Positions 27,608-36,282 of a stretch of DNA of 64,000 bases are shown here, in pieces (the first letter of the stretch is position 1; the number at the start of each line of letters is the position of its first letter). The position numbers were made by a program, and so were the translations under genes. This stretch comes from Spirosoma endophyticum (GTDB taxonomy: Bacteria; Bacteroidota; Bacteroidia; Cytophagales; Spirosomataceae), in the NCBI RefSeq assembly GCF_900112365.1, contig NZ_FOLQ01000011.1, positions 124,001 through 188,000 on the forward strand, given 5' to 3'. Under the pieces are notes generated by a model. The model searched no databases. It was not told the DNA's origin and worked only from the letters and a program-made list of their open reading frames with translations.

Positions 27608-28309
27608 ATGAGAAGACATTGGTGGAAAGCACTAACCGTTATTATACTGGCGTATGTTTTCGTAGCCGGTCTAATGCGGCCCGTTCCCAAATTGCCTATT
27701 TTACATGAGGCCATACGGAACACTTTTTTCCATCCGCCCTTATGGATTGCCATGATGGTGATGTTACTTCTATCAACCATATTCTCAATCCGTTACCTCA
27801 GAAAAGGCAATAACGATGATGACGTAATCGCTTATGAATTTGTGTGTACGGCCATTCTATTTGGTGTTTTAGGCTGTATAACCGGCTCGGTATGGGCCTA
27901 TTTTGCCTGGGGAGATTTGTGGCCCAATGATCCAAAAACGAACGGCGTCGCCGTGGGTATGCTGCTGTACCTGGCTTATTTTGTGCTACGTGGCTCCTTC
28001 GACGACGACATGCGACGCGCCCGGATTTCGGCCGTTTATAACATATTTGCCTTCGCCGTATTTATTCCCCTGATCCTTATTCTGCCCCGCCTAACCGATT
28101 CGCTGCATCCTGGAAATGGCGGAAATCCGGGCTTTAATCAATACGATTCAGATGCGTCGATCAAGTCGATTATCCGACCAGCTTTTGTTGGTTTTACGCT
28201 GTTGGGGCTTTGGATTACGCAGTTGCGGGTTCGGTTACGTCGGGTCGAAATTCATTTTGACGAATTGGAAGAGACTACAAAACCAGTGCTTGATAAGGAA
28301 ACTAACTAA
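27608..28309 (+). CDS. ccmC: CcmC-like heme handling protein of cytochrome c maturation
   Basis: A 233-residue protein with about six membrane segments. The tryptophan-rich heme motif is seen as GSVWAYFAWGDLWPNDPK, followed by a conserved His in TDSLHPGNGG and an early His in FFHPPLWIAMM. Family members present heme at the outer membrane face for cytochrome c maturation. ATG 27608 (MRRHWWKAL) fits the usual start; upstream starts at 27572 and a TTG at 27560 are possible. The ccmD-like gene follows after 12 bp. CcmB, CcmE and CcmF are not in the window. Confidence 0.85.
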   Translation: MRRHWWKALTVIILAYVFVAGLMRPVPKLPILHEAIRNTFFHPPLWIAMMVMLLLSTIFSIRYLRKGNNDDDVIAYEFVCTAILFGVLGCITGSVWAYFAWGDLWPNDPKTNGVAVGMLLYLAYFVLRGSFDDDMRRARISAVYNIFAFAVFIPLILILPRLTDSLHPGNGGNPGFNQYDSDASIKSIIRPAFVGFTLLGLWITQLRVRLRRVEIHFDELEETTKPVLDKETN

Positions 28310-28321
28310 ACCCATTTGCTG

Positions 28322-28468
28322 ATGGATAGTCTTATGGAAGCCTTACGAAGTGACGGTAAGTTATGGGTCGTCATTGTCGTTATTATGATTGTTCTGCTGG
28401 GCTGGCTCTATTATCTACTGAAAATAGGGGGCAGAATTAATAAAGTGAGAAAGAAGAATGGCTTGTAA
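28322..28468 (+). CDS. CcmD-like small membrane protein
   Basis: A 48-residue ORF (MDSLMEALRSDGKLWVV...) with a short acidic/polar N-terminus, one hydrophobic helix (residues about 14-33: VVIVVIMIVLLGWLYYLL) and a basic tail RINKVRKKNGL, the layout of CcmD. It lies 12 bp after ccmC on the same strand, as expected. Small partners of this kind stabilise the heme-release complex. Confidence 0.75.
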   Translation: MDSLMEALRSDGKLWVVIVVIMIVLLGWLYYLLKIGGRINKVRKKNGL

Positions 28469-28539
28469 TCCATTGTTCCATGCCAAACAAACGAATTGAA
28501 CTTGCCATTCCTGCGCCTTGTCAGCAGCGTTAGCAGGAC

Positions 28540-29244
28540 ATGAAACCAAAAGAGTCAGGCCGTTTCTGCGATAGCTGCCAGAAAACGGTAGTGGACTTCA
28601 CGACTATGACCGATCAGCAGATTGGCGCTTATTTTTCTAATCAGCCAAAAAATGTATGCGGTCGGTTTACGGCTGGTCAATTAAACCGGGACGTAGTACT
28701 TGCACAAAATGCCTCGAACAGTGTTTTGAAACAGCGATGGCTTGGGCTTATGACAGCCGGACTACTAAGCTGGAGTTCAACGCAAGGACAATCCACCCAA
28801 TTGTCGGAACAAAGTGTGCTGATAGGCAAACGTATTACGCCTGAATTATCAGCTAAAAGTGAGCATATTGACCAACACGAAACGACAGTAGCAAAAGATT
28901 CAACGTGGGTAATTGAGGGTAAGGTAATTGCCGAGACAGATAAAGCACCGTTACCCGGCGTTTATATCATTGTGAAGAGTACACAACAAGGTACGACAAC
29001 TGATGCAAACGGAACATCTAAACTGACGCTGCCACTGCAGGATGACCAATTTATTTTGAGGGTTATGGGTATTGGTTTTGTATCGCAGGAAATAGAAATT
29101 AATCCAGCCCGAAAGTTACCGTTAGCTATTTCGCTTGCTGAAGATTCTGTAGCGCTGGGTCAGGTAGTGGTAACAGGTACGGTATGCGCTCGAAAACCCA
29201 CCTTCTTCAAAAGACTAAAGAATCGACTTCGGGCTAGCCGTTAG
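28540..29244 (+). CDS. CxxC-headed protein with carboxypeptidase-regulatory-like domain, N-terminus cut by an in-frame stop
   Basis: A 234-residue product: Cys-rich head GRFCDSCQKTVVDFT...NVCGRF, a hydrophobic stretch (WLGLMTAGLLSW), then a carboxypeptidase-regulatory-like beta domain (VIEGKVIAETDKAPLPGVYI...TDANG...GFVSQEIEI). The frame extends upstream to ATG 28480 (MPNKRIELAIPAPCQQR), but TAG at 28531-28533 stands where relatives have Trp. Translation may restart at ATG 28540, leaving out the first CxxC-flanking residues. Function unknown; the family is common in Cytophagales. Confidence 0.7.
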   Translation: MKPKESGRFCDSCQKTVVDFTTMTDQQIGAYFSNQPKNVCGRFTAGQLNRDVVLAQNASNSVLKQRWLGLMTAGLLSWSSTQGQSTQLSEQSVLIGKRITPELSAKSEHIDQHETTVAKDSTWVIEGKVIAETDKAPLPGVYIIVKSTQQGTTTDANGTSKLTLPLQDDQFILRVMGIGFVSQEIEINPARKLPLAISLAEDSVALGQVVVTGTVCARKPTFFKRLKNRLRASR

Positions 29245-29373
29245 GTAGTTCGAACGTCTCTGATAAATAACCTCTTTTTTTGTTTCGTTAACTTAAGTTA
29301 GACAGGATTTACGCCCATAAACTGACCTGTGGCGACAAAGCCTGAATATACTTCCAACTAACTCTTTAACGTT

Positions 29374-30246
29374 ATGAATATCATTTTAGGCGCTACAGGT
29401 CACGTTGGTTCAGCAGTGGCCAATACGTTGCTTAAGCAAGGAGAACCCATAATAATTATCACTCATAATCCGCAAAAAGCGAGCGAATGGGAGCAGAAAG
29501 GGGCACAAGCCGCTGTTGTCGATGTACATGATGGTGATGGGCTAAAACGTATCTTCCGACAGGGGAAACGACTATTTCTGCTTAATCCGCCCGCGGCACC
29601 GTCAACGGATATAGTTGCAGAAGAACGCAAAAATATAACGGCTATTCTGGGCGCACTCGACGGATCTGGTCTGGAAAAGATAGTAGCGGAATCGACCTAT
29701 GGAGCCCAATCAGGCGACCTGATTGGCGATCTGGGCGTTCTTTATAAAATGGAGCAAGGCCTTGCCAGGATGTCTATTCCAACCACGATCATCCGGGCTG
29801 CCTATTACATGAGCAATTGGGACGCATCCCTCCAGACGGCTCAGCAGGAAGGTAAGGTACACGCTCTTTACCCGGCTGATTTTAAATTGCCGATGGTGGC
29901 GCCCGATGATATTGGTCAATTTGCAGCTCGTTTTCTGACGGAGCCCGCAGAAAAAACAGGACTCCACTACGTAGAAGGGCCAGAAACGTATTCACCAACC
30001 GATGTCGCTGCGGCTTTTGCATTGGCCTTAAACAAGCCTGTAGAAGCTGTAACAACCTCACGTGAGCAGTGGGCGCCAACATTGAAGCAAATGGGTTTCT
30101 CCGATAAAGCCGCCGAGTCAATGGCAAACATGACCCTTATTACGGTAGAAAAAAGATATCTACAGCCAGATTTGCCAGATCGGGGGGCTACGTCGTTACT
30201 AAGTTACATTGCAGATGTAGTGGCGAAAAGTAAGAAAGAAAAGTAG
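29374..30246 (+). CDS. NmrA-like NAD(P)-binding protein
   Basis: A 290-residue extended-Rossmann protein: NIILGATGHVGSAVANTLL at the N-terminus (GxxGxxG), then AAVVDVHDGDGL, VAESTYGAQSG and TTIIRAAYYMSNW, which are typical of NmrA/QOR2-type redox sensors and reductases. There is no Tyr-x-x-x-Lys at the usual place, so it may be a quinone-type reductase or a sensor. It stands alone, with 129 bp of upstream sequence and a convergent esterase gene downstream. Confidence 0.85.
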   Translation: MNIILGATGHVGSAVANTLLKQGEPIIIITHNPQKASEWEQKGAQAAVVDVHDGDGLKRIFRQGKRLFLLNPPAAPSTDIVAEERKNITAILGALDGSGLEKIVAESTYGAQSGDLIGDLGVLYKMEQGLARMSIPTTIIRAAYYMSNWDASLQTAQQEGKVHALYPADFKLPMVAPDDIGQFAARFLTEPAEKTGLHYVEGPETYSPTDVAAAFALALNKPVEAVTTSREQWAPTLKQMGFSDKAAESMANMTLITVEKRYLQPDLPDRGATSLLSYIADVVAKSKKEK

Positions 30247-30258
30247 CCTCAATACGTA

Positions 30259-30912
30259 TCAGCGACTCGTAAGAACCGTTTTTAATACGTCCGATTCCAC
30301 TCGGTGACCACCGTCAAAGGCAGTGAATTTCAGGTTTGGTACGTCGGTTTGCAATCGGCTCAGATAGCCATCGATATCGCTTAACTCTACTAAATATTCA
30401 TCCTGTCTTCCGTAGACGTAGTAACAATCAACGTCGGTTAGGTTATCCGGATCAATCATGTCAGTCAGGCCGTTGGGAAAGTAGCCCGCCCATAAAATCA
30501 AACGGTCAGCGCGAATGTGACCGGCATTGAGCCAGCGACAGGCCGTAGCAGCACCCTGAGAGAAACCCAGCAGCGTAATGTGAAATTCGGCTGGGTCGCG
30601 GCCGTTCAGAACCAGGTCGAACAACGTGTTGAGATACCCCAAAAAATCGTTGATTTCGTACTCCCGATCTTCACGCGTCAGCCACGACGCCCCAATGCGA
30701 TCATATTCGCCGTTCAGATACAGCCGCGATAAACCCTCGGGTACGACGGTAAACGTTTGGCCCTCGTCCAGGTCCATAAACTTACGACTGAAATATTTCG
30801 CCAGCTGCCCAAAACCATGTAGACAAAATAAAATGTTTTTGGTCTGGTCAGTCAGTTCGCCAATCGTATAATAGCGGGCCGTGCGTTGAACAGCTAGATG
30901 GTGCTCGGTCAT
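30259..30912 (-). CDS. Phospholipase/carboxylesterase-type serine hydrolase
   Basis: A 217-residue alpha/beta hydrolase: FCLHGFGQLAKYF for the oxyanion hole, nucleophile elbow LLGFSQGAATA, Asp in YVYGRQDEYL and His in AFDGGHRV. This is the carboxylesterase family arrangement; no signal peptide. Its ATG is 13 bp after the stop of the thioesterase gene, so the two form an operon. The substrate is unknown. Confidence 0.85.
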   Translation of the reverse strand: MTEHHLAVQRTARYYTIGELTDQTKNILFCLHGFGQLAKYFSRKFMDLDEGQTFTVVPEGLSRLYLNGEYDRIGASWLTREDREYEINDFLGYLNTLFDLVLNGRDPAEFHITLLGFSQGAATACRWLNAGHIRADRLILWAGYFPNGLTDMIDPDNLTDVDCYYVYGRQDEYLVELSDIDGYLSRLQTDVPNLKFTAFDGGHRVESDVLKTVLTSR

Positions 30913-30925
30913 AAATGATGGTAGA

Positions 30926-31438
30926 TTAGCCTTTCCACGGAAAAATCATACAGGTTGTTGTTGCGTGGGCGTAGAGTTTCCCATGCTCATCTACGATTCT
31001 GCCTTCGGCTGTAGCAACCGATCGACCAGCGTGTACAATTGTGCCAATGGCCAGCACTTTGCCGGTTTTAATGGTTAGTGGACGAACGAGATTCACTTTC
31101 AGTTCGAGCGTCGTGTAGCCCATTCCGGCGGGGAGCGTCGAGTGAATGGCGCAGGCTAATGCAGAATCGAGCATCGTACAAAATACCCCTCCATGTACAG
31201 CCCCAATGGGATTATAATGAAATTCCTGCGGTACAATCGAAAAAACGACTTTGCCTTCTTCAACCGATTCAATGCCCATGTCGAGCGTATGGGCTATGGC
31301 GGGAGCCGGATATTTACCACTCATCATTCCCTGCAAATACTCCATGCCCGACAACGTAGCGCCAACTTTAGCGCCAATCGTTTGATCTTCCCACGAATAG
31401 GTACGCGTGCGGTGTTCCTGATCTATCTCGTTAATCAT
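30926..31438 (-). CDS. PaaI family hotdog thioesterase
   Basis: A 170-residue hotdog-fold protein with the catalytic segment HYNPIGAVHGGVFCTMLDSALACA (HGG plus the Asp in the central helix), then TTLELKVNLVRPL and GRSVATAEGRIVDEHGKLYAHATTTCMIF. It hydrolyses acyl- or aryl-CoA thioesters. First gene of a two-gene operon with the serine hydrolase. Confidence 0.88.
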   Translation of the reverse strand: MINEIDQEHRTRTYSWEDQTIGAKVGATLSGMEYLQGMMSGKYPAPAIAHTLDMGIESVEEGKVVFSIVPQEFHYNPIGAVHGGVFCTMLDSALACAIHSTLPAGMGYTTLELKVNLVRPLTIKTGKVLAIGTIVHAGRSVATAEGRIVDEHGKLYAHATTTCMIFPWKG

Positions 31439-31681
31439 CCTATAAAACTGGTTTAAATAGGTGGTTTTAAAAGACTAGTAAGTAACTCTGGCCTGCTGTT
31501 GCACTTAGTTACGCTTCATAAAGTCTTTGTAATCTCGATAATCAGCATTAAACTTCAATACAGACGCCGATTAGTAATGCACAAATCACCCGGATGAAAG
31601 CTGGAAACTATTTGTTCAACACAATTTCTTTTAGTGGAAGATATGCATTGCACTTGGTTTCAACCCGGTGTAAAATAAACT

Positions 31682-32650
31682 TCAGCTATTCAGAGACGCC
31701 AAGACGCCTTCTTTCAAGGAATACGTTGATGTTTTGATCTGCGAAATACCATAAGTTTTCAGGACGTAGTCAATCAGGCAGACGGCTACCACGATCATAT
31801 CGACGCGAAGTTCGATCATGCCGGGAATCTGCATTCGCTCGTCATGATTTTTGGTGATGAGCAATTCATACGCGCGATAAAACTCAGCGACGGGCAAGGT
31901 GAACGTGGTTTGTGCTGGATCTGGCAAATGGCCTTCCGTGTGCATAAACCACATATCGACCAACGTATCGAATGAACCCGAAGAGCCGACCAAAACCGTT
32001 GGCTGGTATTGGTGAATCGCGTTGGCTAGTGGCAGCAATTGCTCCTGAAAATAGTCGTTTAACCGCCTAATACTGCCAGGATTTATAGGGTTGGAGCGGT
32101 CGGATTGCCGCACCACCGGCGTTTCCGGCATAAATCGTTCCATAAGCCGTTGGCCACCAATCTCAAAACTTTGCTTCCAGAATACCCGGGACTCATTGCC
32201 CAGAATGAACTCAACACTTCCCCCGCCAATGTCGATCACCAAACTGGTTTCGCTCCCTGTCTGACCGGTCAATGCTCCGGCTGCCCGAATGCCCTGATAG
32301 ATATAATCGGCTTCCTGATCGCCCGAAATGACGTTTATTGAAAGGCCGGTTGCCTCCCGAACGCGCGTTATAAACTCCGCCTGATTATGAGCCACCCGGA
32401 TCGCACTCGTGCCAATGGCGATAACCTGTTTGGGGTCTACTCCGTATTGATCGAGTACTTGCCGGAAGTAGGTCAGGACGCCTAGCGCCCGGTTGATGCC
32501 ATCTTCCCTAATGATGCCCTGGTTGATGCCCGCCATCCCGATTTTGGCAACCCGGCTTTCGCGGAAGAGTGTTGTATACGTATCACCGCTTTTTTCGGCA
32601 ATAAATAGATGAAAAGTGTTAGTGCCTAAGTCAATAATGGCTTGTTTCAT
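31682..32650 (-). CDS. Ppx/GppA family phosphatase
   Basis: A 322-residue actin-fold protein: phosphate 1 motif AIIDLGTNTFHLFIAE, IGTSAIRVAHNQAEF, then SLVIDIGGGSVEFILG (phosphate 2) and VGSSGSFDTLVDMW. The C-terminal HD-like domain of long exopolyphosphatases is absent, so it is the short form. It degrades polyphosphate or pppGpp. Divergent from rpsU through a compact back-to-back promoter; its ATG is about 5 bp after a -7-like element. Confidence 0.9.
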   Translation of the reverse strand: MKQAIIDLGTNTFHLFIAEKSGDTYTTLFRESRVAKIGMAGINQGIIREDGINRALGVLTYFRQVLDQYGVDPKQVIAIGTSAIRVAHNQAEFITRVREATGLSINVISGDQEADYIYQGIRAAGALTGQTGSETSLVIDIGGGSVEFILGNESRVFWKQSFEIGGQRLMERFMPETPVVRQSDRSNPINPGSIRRLNDYFQEQLLPLANAIHQYQPTVLVGSSGSFDTLVDMWFMHTEGHLPDPAQTTFTLPVAEFYRAYELLITKNHDERMQIPGMIELRVDMIVVAVCLIDYVLKTYGISQIKTSTYSLKEGVLASLNS

Positions 32651-32672
32651 AGTCGCAAATCTATTACCTTTG
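32642..32672. promoter_or_regulatory. Back-to-back promoters of ppx and rpsU
   Basis: For rpsU: TTG at 32642-32644, 20 bp, then TACCTTTG at 32665-32672. For ppx on the minus strand: TAGATTTG at 32663-32656. The two -7 elements are separated by one base and mirror each other. Confidence 0.6.
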
Positions 32673-32708
32673 CCGTCCGGTTTTTAGCTAAAACAGAAAA
32701 TTTACAAC

Positions 32709-32906
32709 ATGCTTATCATTAACGTAAAAGACAACGAGTCGATTGACAAGGCCCTGAAACGCTTCAAGAAGAAATTCGAGAAGACGGGTGTGTTGCGGCA
32801 GTTGCGGTCGCGGACGGCTTTCCAGAAGCCATCAGTAAAGCGTCGCACCGAGATTATCAAAGCCACGTACAAAGAACGTATGTATGGCAATCACACCGAG
32901 CAATAG
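32709..32906 (+). CDS. rpsU: 30S ribosomal protein bS21
   Basis: A 65-residue basic protein (MLIINVKDNESIDKALKRFK...LRQLRSRTAFQKPSVKRR), the Bacteroidota form of bS21, which sits near the anti-Shine-Dalgarno end of 16S rRNA. It is followed by a hairpin and then xerC, a pairing usual for the phylum. Confidence 0.95.
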   Translation: MLIINVKDNESIDKALKRFKKKFEKTGVLRQLRSRTAFQKPSVKRRTEIIKATYKERMYGNHTEQ

Positions 32907-32981
32907 AAAGTTTGGTAGTGAGCCGTTGGTCATAAATCGTTGAATGCGCAGTCAGCGATCTTTATCCAACGAAGACACAGG

Positions 32982-33012
32982 AGCAGCAAGCAGCTATGTT
33001 TGCTGCTTTTTT
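32982..33012 (+). terminator. Intrinsic terminator after rpsU
   Basis: AGCAGCAA and TTGCTGCT pair around a short loop and are followed by a run of six T. Confidence 0.75.
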
Positions 33013-33024
33013 GTTGGTCAGAAT

Positions 33025-33114
33025 GGGGATTTTTATGATTACTATGACTAGCATGATTAGATTTGATGGTGTTGCCACAAAATCAGGGGAATAATATCAA
33101 TCAGAAAAATCCCC
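33025..33114. repeat. Imperfect self-repetitive inverted repeat before xerC
   Basis: GGGGATTTTT (33025-33034) and AAAAATCCCC (33105-33114) form the outer stem, continued by TGATT/AATCA. The region between contains several TGATTA/CTATGA-like units. Confidence 0.55.
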
Positions 33115-33135
33115 GTTTTGACTTCCTTCAAGCAA

Positions 33136-34038
33136 ATGAATCCCATAAATCCCGGTTCTGACTTTCTCCAGCACATTCGTTACGAAAAACGCCTGAGCCA
33201 CCATACGGTGACTGCTTACGCTAACGATCTGGAGCAGTTCAGTACGTTCCTGTTGGCGGAATGCAACATCAGTCAACCCGAGCTGGCTGATTTTCGGCAT
33301 ATTCGGTCCTGGATCGTGAGTTTGATTGAAGGCGGAATGGATAAATCGTCGGTGAATCGGAAGATTGCTACGCTGCGGAATTTTTATGATTTCCTGCTAC
33401 GTCGGAAGGTGATTACCCTTGATCCGATGACTAAGATTCAGGCGCTAAAAACCAGTAAAAAACTGCCTCAATACGTAGAGGAAAAGCCGATGGAGATGCT
33501 GCTGAGCGACATCGAATTTCCTGATACGTTTGAGGGAATGCGTGATAAGTTAGTCCTTGAATTGCTATACGGAACCGGTATCCGGCTTAGTGAGTTAACA
33601 GGCCTGAAAACGACCGATGTCAATCTGTACGACAAAACGATCATCGTGTTAGGTAAGCGCAATAAGCACCGCCTTATACCACTTACCCAACCCCTGTTTG
33701 CGCTTATCAAGCAATATATTGACCTGAAAAAGCAGGAGTTTCCGGGCGAGGACAGTATCTATTTAATTGTAAGTGATAAGGGCATTCCAGTTTATCCGGT
33801 CCTGATCCAGCGCATTGTAAAACGGCATCTTACGCTTGTCACTACGCTTGAAAAGAAAAGCCCACACGTATTACGTCATTCATTTGCTACGCATTTGCTC
33901 AATCGGGGAGCCGATTTGAATGCTATTAAAGATTTGTTAGGGCACAGTAGTTTAGCCGCTACCCAGATTTATACACATACGAGCCTGGAGCAATTGAAAA
34001 AGACTTACGATCAGGCCCACCCTAAGGCAAAAAAGTAA
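33136..34038 (+). CDS. xerC: Tyrosine recombinase XerC/XerD
   Basis: A 300-residue site-specific recombinase: N-terminal core-binding domain (FLQHIRYEKRLSHHTVTAYANDL), catalytic Arg in LLYGTGIRLSEL, HxxR in HVLRHSFATHL, LGHSSLAATQIYTH with the His and nucleophile Tyr. It resolves chromosome dimers at dif. ATG 33136 is used; the TTG at 33118 is less likely. In many Bacteroidota rpsU-xerC is followed by the hibernation factor gene; here eboA follows after 33 bp. Confidence 0.92.
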   Translation: MNPINPGSDFLQHIRYEKRLSHHTVTAYANDLEQFSTFLLAECNISQPELADFRHIRSWIVSLIEGGMDKSSVNRKIATLRNFYDFLLRRKVITLDPMTKIQALKTSKKLPQYVEEKPMEMLLSDIEFPDTFEGMRDKLVLELLYGTGIRLSELTGLKTTDVNLYDKTIIVLGKRNKHRLIPLTQPLFALIKQYIDLKKQEFPGEDSIYLIVSDKGIPVYPVLIQRIVKRHLTLVTTLEKKSPHVLRHSFATHLLNRGADLNAIKDLLGHSSLAATQIYTHTSLEQLKKTYDQAHPKAKK

Positions 34039-34071
34039 TGTTATTCTAGCTTTCCAGCTTACGCTTATCCG

Positions 34072-34746
34072 ATGAATATTCTTTCTATGAGCCAAACGCT
34101 GTTCTATCTGATTGAGCAACAGGCTAATTCCGAAAAAGCTGTTACCTATCTTCGCCAGCAGACGGAAGCGTTTCAACGTAATCCGCAGGTTGCTACGTTC
34201 TACCGGGTTTTTACGGCCATGCCGCGCTTTGTGGGTAAACAATCCATTGACCTACCAGCGGATATGAACTTTGCCCTGAAACGTGTTCGATCTGGCTTTT
34301 CGGTCACCGGTTGGACACTTGACCGACTAGCACGCGTTTGGTGGCTGCTCCAACTCCCAGCCGACGACAAATCATTTTATGTGAACACGATCGGCCAGCT
34401 ATTTAAAGCCGGTGAACTTAACGAACTGGTGGCCTTATATTCGGCGCTGCCCGTGCTGGCTTATCCGGACGCCTGGCTGTTTCAGGCCACAGAAGGTATT
34501 CGGAATAACATTGCTGATGTGCAGTCAGCGATTATGATTAACAATCCCTTTCCGGCAGATTACTTTGACGAAGCATCCTGGAATCAGATGATTTTAAAAG
34601 CGTTTTTCACGGATAAAGACGTAACACAAATCATTGGGCTGGACGAACGTAAAAACGCCCGACTCGCCCAAACGCTGGCAGATTATGCTGCCGAACGCCG
34701 GGCTGCCGGGCGTAGTTTGCCTGCCAATATTGAGCGGTTAACGTAA
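34072..34746 (+). CDS. eboA: EboA domain-containing protein
   Basis: A 224-residue helical protein with the EboA pattern: LFYLIEQQANSEKAVTYLRQ near the start, YRVFTAMPRFVGK in the middle, then WTLDRLARVWWLLQLP and NNIADVQSAIMINNPFPADYF. No catalytic motif is known for EboA. It stands apart from the other ebo blocks: eboB starts 1.5 kb downstream, after two minus-strand genes. It may be co-transcribed with xerC. Confidence 0.83.
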   Translation: MNILSMSQTLFYLIEQQANSEKAVTYLRQQTEAFQRNPQVATFYRVFTAMPRFVGKQSIDLPADMNFALKRVRSGFSVTGWTLDRLARVWWLLQLPADDKSFYVNTIGQLFKAGELNELVALYSALPVLAYPDAWLFQATEGIRNNIADVQSAIMINNPFPADYFDEASWNQMILKAFFTDKDVTQIIGLDERKNARLAQTLADYAAERRAAGRSLPANIERLT

Positions 34747-34774
34747 CGCAGGTGAAATACCCGCGTTACGTTAA
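34738..34774. terminator. Hairpin between convergent eboA and the porin-like gene
   Basis: TTAACGTAACGC and GCGTTACGTTAA pair, with a mismatch and a short loop inside. The stop codons of both genes are within the stem. Confidence 0.7.
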
Positions 34775-35445
34775 TAGAATCGGTACGAAATTCCTGCTGA
34801 CAGCATCAGTGAAGGCGCATTATTTTTCAACAAATCATAATTGAAAAATACGTTCTGATATTGGGCCTGAACCTCGACGCCCAATCCCTGCTCCCGTCTG
34901 CCGTAATATTTTAGGCCAATAGCGGGCGCAATGGCACCTTTGAAACCCGTTTCCTTATCGGCCAGCGGTCCAAAATAATTGGTGTAGTTGACGAAAGCAC
35001 CGCCCCCCGCAAACTGTACGTAAGGCCGGATAGCCGCTGCGTTATCCGCAAAATAATAGGAAAGCGAAACCATCGCCGGAATGATCGACAATGTTCGGGT
35101 TTGTACAGCCGAAATATCCTGGCCGCTATTGCCATCCATAGAGCTGTACACTTGTCGTCCCAGCCGTTGGTTGCTGTATTGGTATCCCGTTTTCAAACCT
35201 ATTGAAAACTGTTTTGGGAATAACCACTCACCATCTAACACTAAATTGGTGGGTGAAACGCGGTCAATATACCCTTGCTGGCCGCCCATGGGAAAGGCGA
35301 CGCCATACCGAGCCGAAATATTGAACGTAACGTATTCCTGATACGGAGACGGAAGTCCGTTATTCCCCGTATTATCATTTTTATACTGTGCCCAGGCCGT
35401 TGTCGTTAACGCCAGAAGGGCAAATAGGGCTATTATCGATTTCAT
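34771..35445 (-). CDS. Outer-membrane beta-barrel protein
   Basis: A 224-residue protein with signal peptide MKSIIALFALLALTTTAWAQ, alternating aromatic strands (YGVAFPMGG, FSIGLKTGYQYSN, PAMVSLSYYFAD, YVQFAGGGAFVNY) and C-terminal aromatic residue (SAGISYRFY), as for small porin-like barrels. Function unknown. It begins 6 bp after the DUF4136 gene and splits eboA from eboB. Confidence 0.75.
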   Translation of the reverse strand: MKSIIALFALLALTTTAWAQYKNDNTGNNGLPSPYQEYVTFNISARYGVAFPMGGQQGYIDRVSPTNLVLDGEWLFPKQFSIGLKTGYQYSNQRLGRQVYSSMDGNSGQDISAVQTRTLSIIPAMVSLSYYFADNAAAIRPYVQFAGGGAFVNYTNYFGPLADKETGFKGAIAPAIGLKYYGRREQGLGVEVQAQYQNVFFNYDLLKNNAPSLMLSAGISYRFY

Positions 35446-35451
35446 GATTGC

Positions 35452-36120
35452 TTATTCAGTTGCCCGTAAATAAGGGGATTGATTGAAAATTGCCGTGATC
35501 GCCGTATCTACACCTTGTACATCAGTAATGTCCGAACCACGAATGGTCGCATCATACAGGACATTTAAGGGCTGAGGATTGCTACCTGTACCAGTTGTTG
35601 TACGATTTTTCAGATCGACGATCTGAACCCGCCAATATTCATCTGATACCTGGTACGTGTAATACGATGGGTAGTAAGGATAATAGCCGCCGAATCCGCC
35701 CAGGCCTCCGCCCCAATAGCTTCCGTAATAGGAATAAGGGTCAACGCCCACGCCGGTATACAGGTTCGTAACCCGAATAACGGCCACACCTAAATCCGCT
35801 GCTTGCCCTGCGCTTGCCCGTTGAAAGCCCCGGCCAGTCATCGCATTGGCTACGTTCGTCACAAAACGACTTTCTAAGGAGCCCAGCGAAGGCCGGTAGC
35901 CATCATTCGATTCAATTACGACGGAATCGGGCAGACTAAATGTTTTGTATTGACTGAAATTTGCTGTGCGGTCGTAGTTCGTAATATAAACCTTACTATC
36001 CTCAGGGCTAAGGTCGTTGATCGCCTTATCCTGACAGGCCATCAGCCCGCCACCGATAACTAGGGCTAGAACCAAAAAACTGGCCCATTTTTTTTCATTT
36101 AGTTGTTTACGCGTTTTCAT
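35452..36120 (-). CDS. DUF4136 lipoprotein
   Basis: A 222-residue lipoprotein (VIGGGLMAC, Cys about 29) with the DUF4136 pattern: VYITNYDRTANFSQYKTFSLPD, DLGVAVIRV, and a Gly/Tyr-rich central loop (SYWGGGLGGFGGYYPYYPSYY), ending with TAITAIFNQSP. Such proteins are anchored at the outer membrane; role unknown. First of a two-gene operon with the barrel protein. Confidence 0.82.
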   Translation of the reverse strand: MKTRKQLNEKKWASFLVLALVIGGGLMACQDKAINDLSPEDSKVYITNYDRTANFSQYKTFSLPDSVVIESNDGYRPSLGSLESRFVTNVANAMTGRGFQRASAGQAADLGVAVIRVTNLYTGVGVDPYSYYGSYWGGGLGGFGGYYPYYPSYYTYQVSDEYWRVQIVDLKNRTTTGTGSNPQPLNVLYDATIRGSDITDVQGVDTAITAIFNQSPYLRATE

Positions 36121-36282
36121 AACTCAGAATGTTATCTACTATCTATAAAACGAATAGACTACTCTGAAGTTTATTGAATACGAATTAAATGTTGATAAAA
36201 AATCGTGCAGGAAGGAGTCAGATTTTTGAGAACTTTGTTGCCCAACTGACGTTTTTATGACGCCCTTAACGTAGCAGACATT

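Noticed and set aside
33136-34038. xerC as integrase of a mobile element
   Set aside because: It is paired with rpsU as in other Bacteroidota, and no attachment-site repeats or phage genes are nearby.
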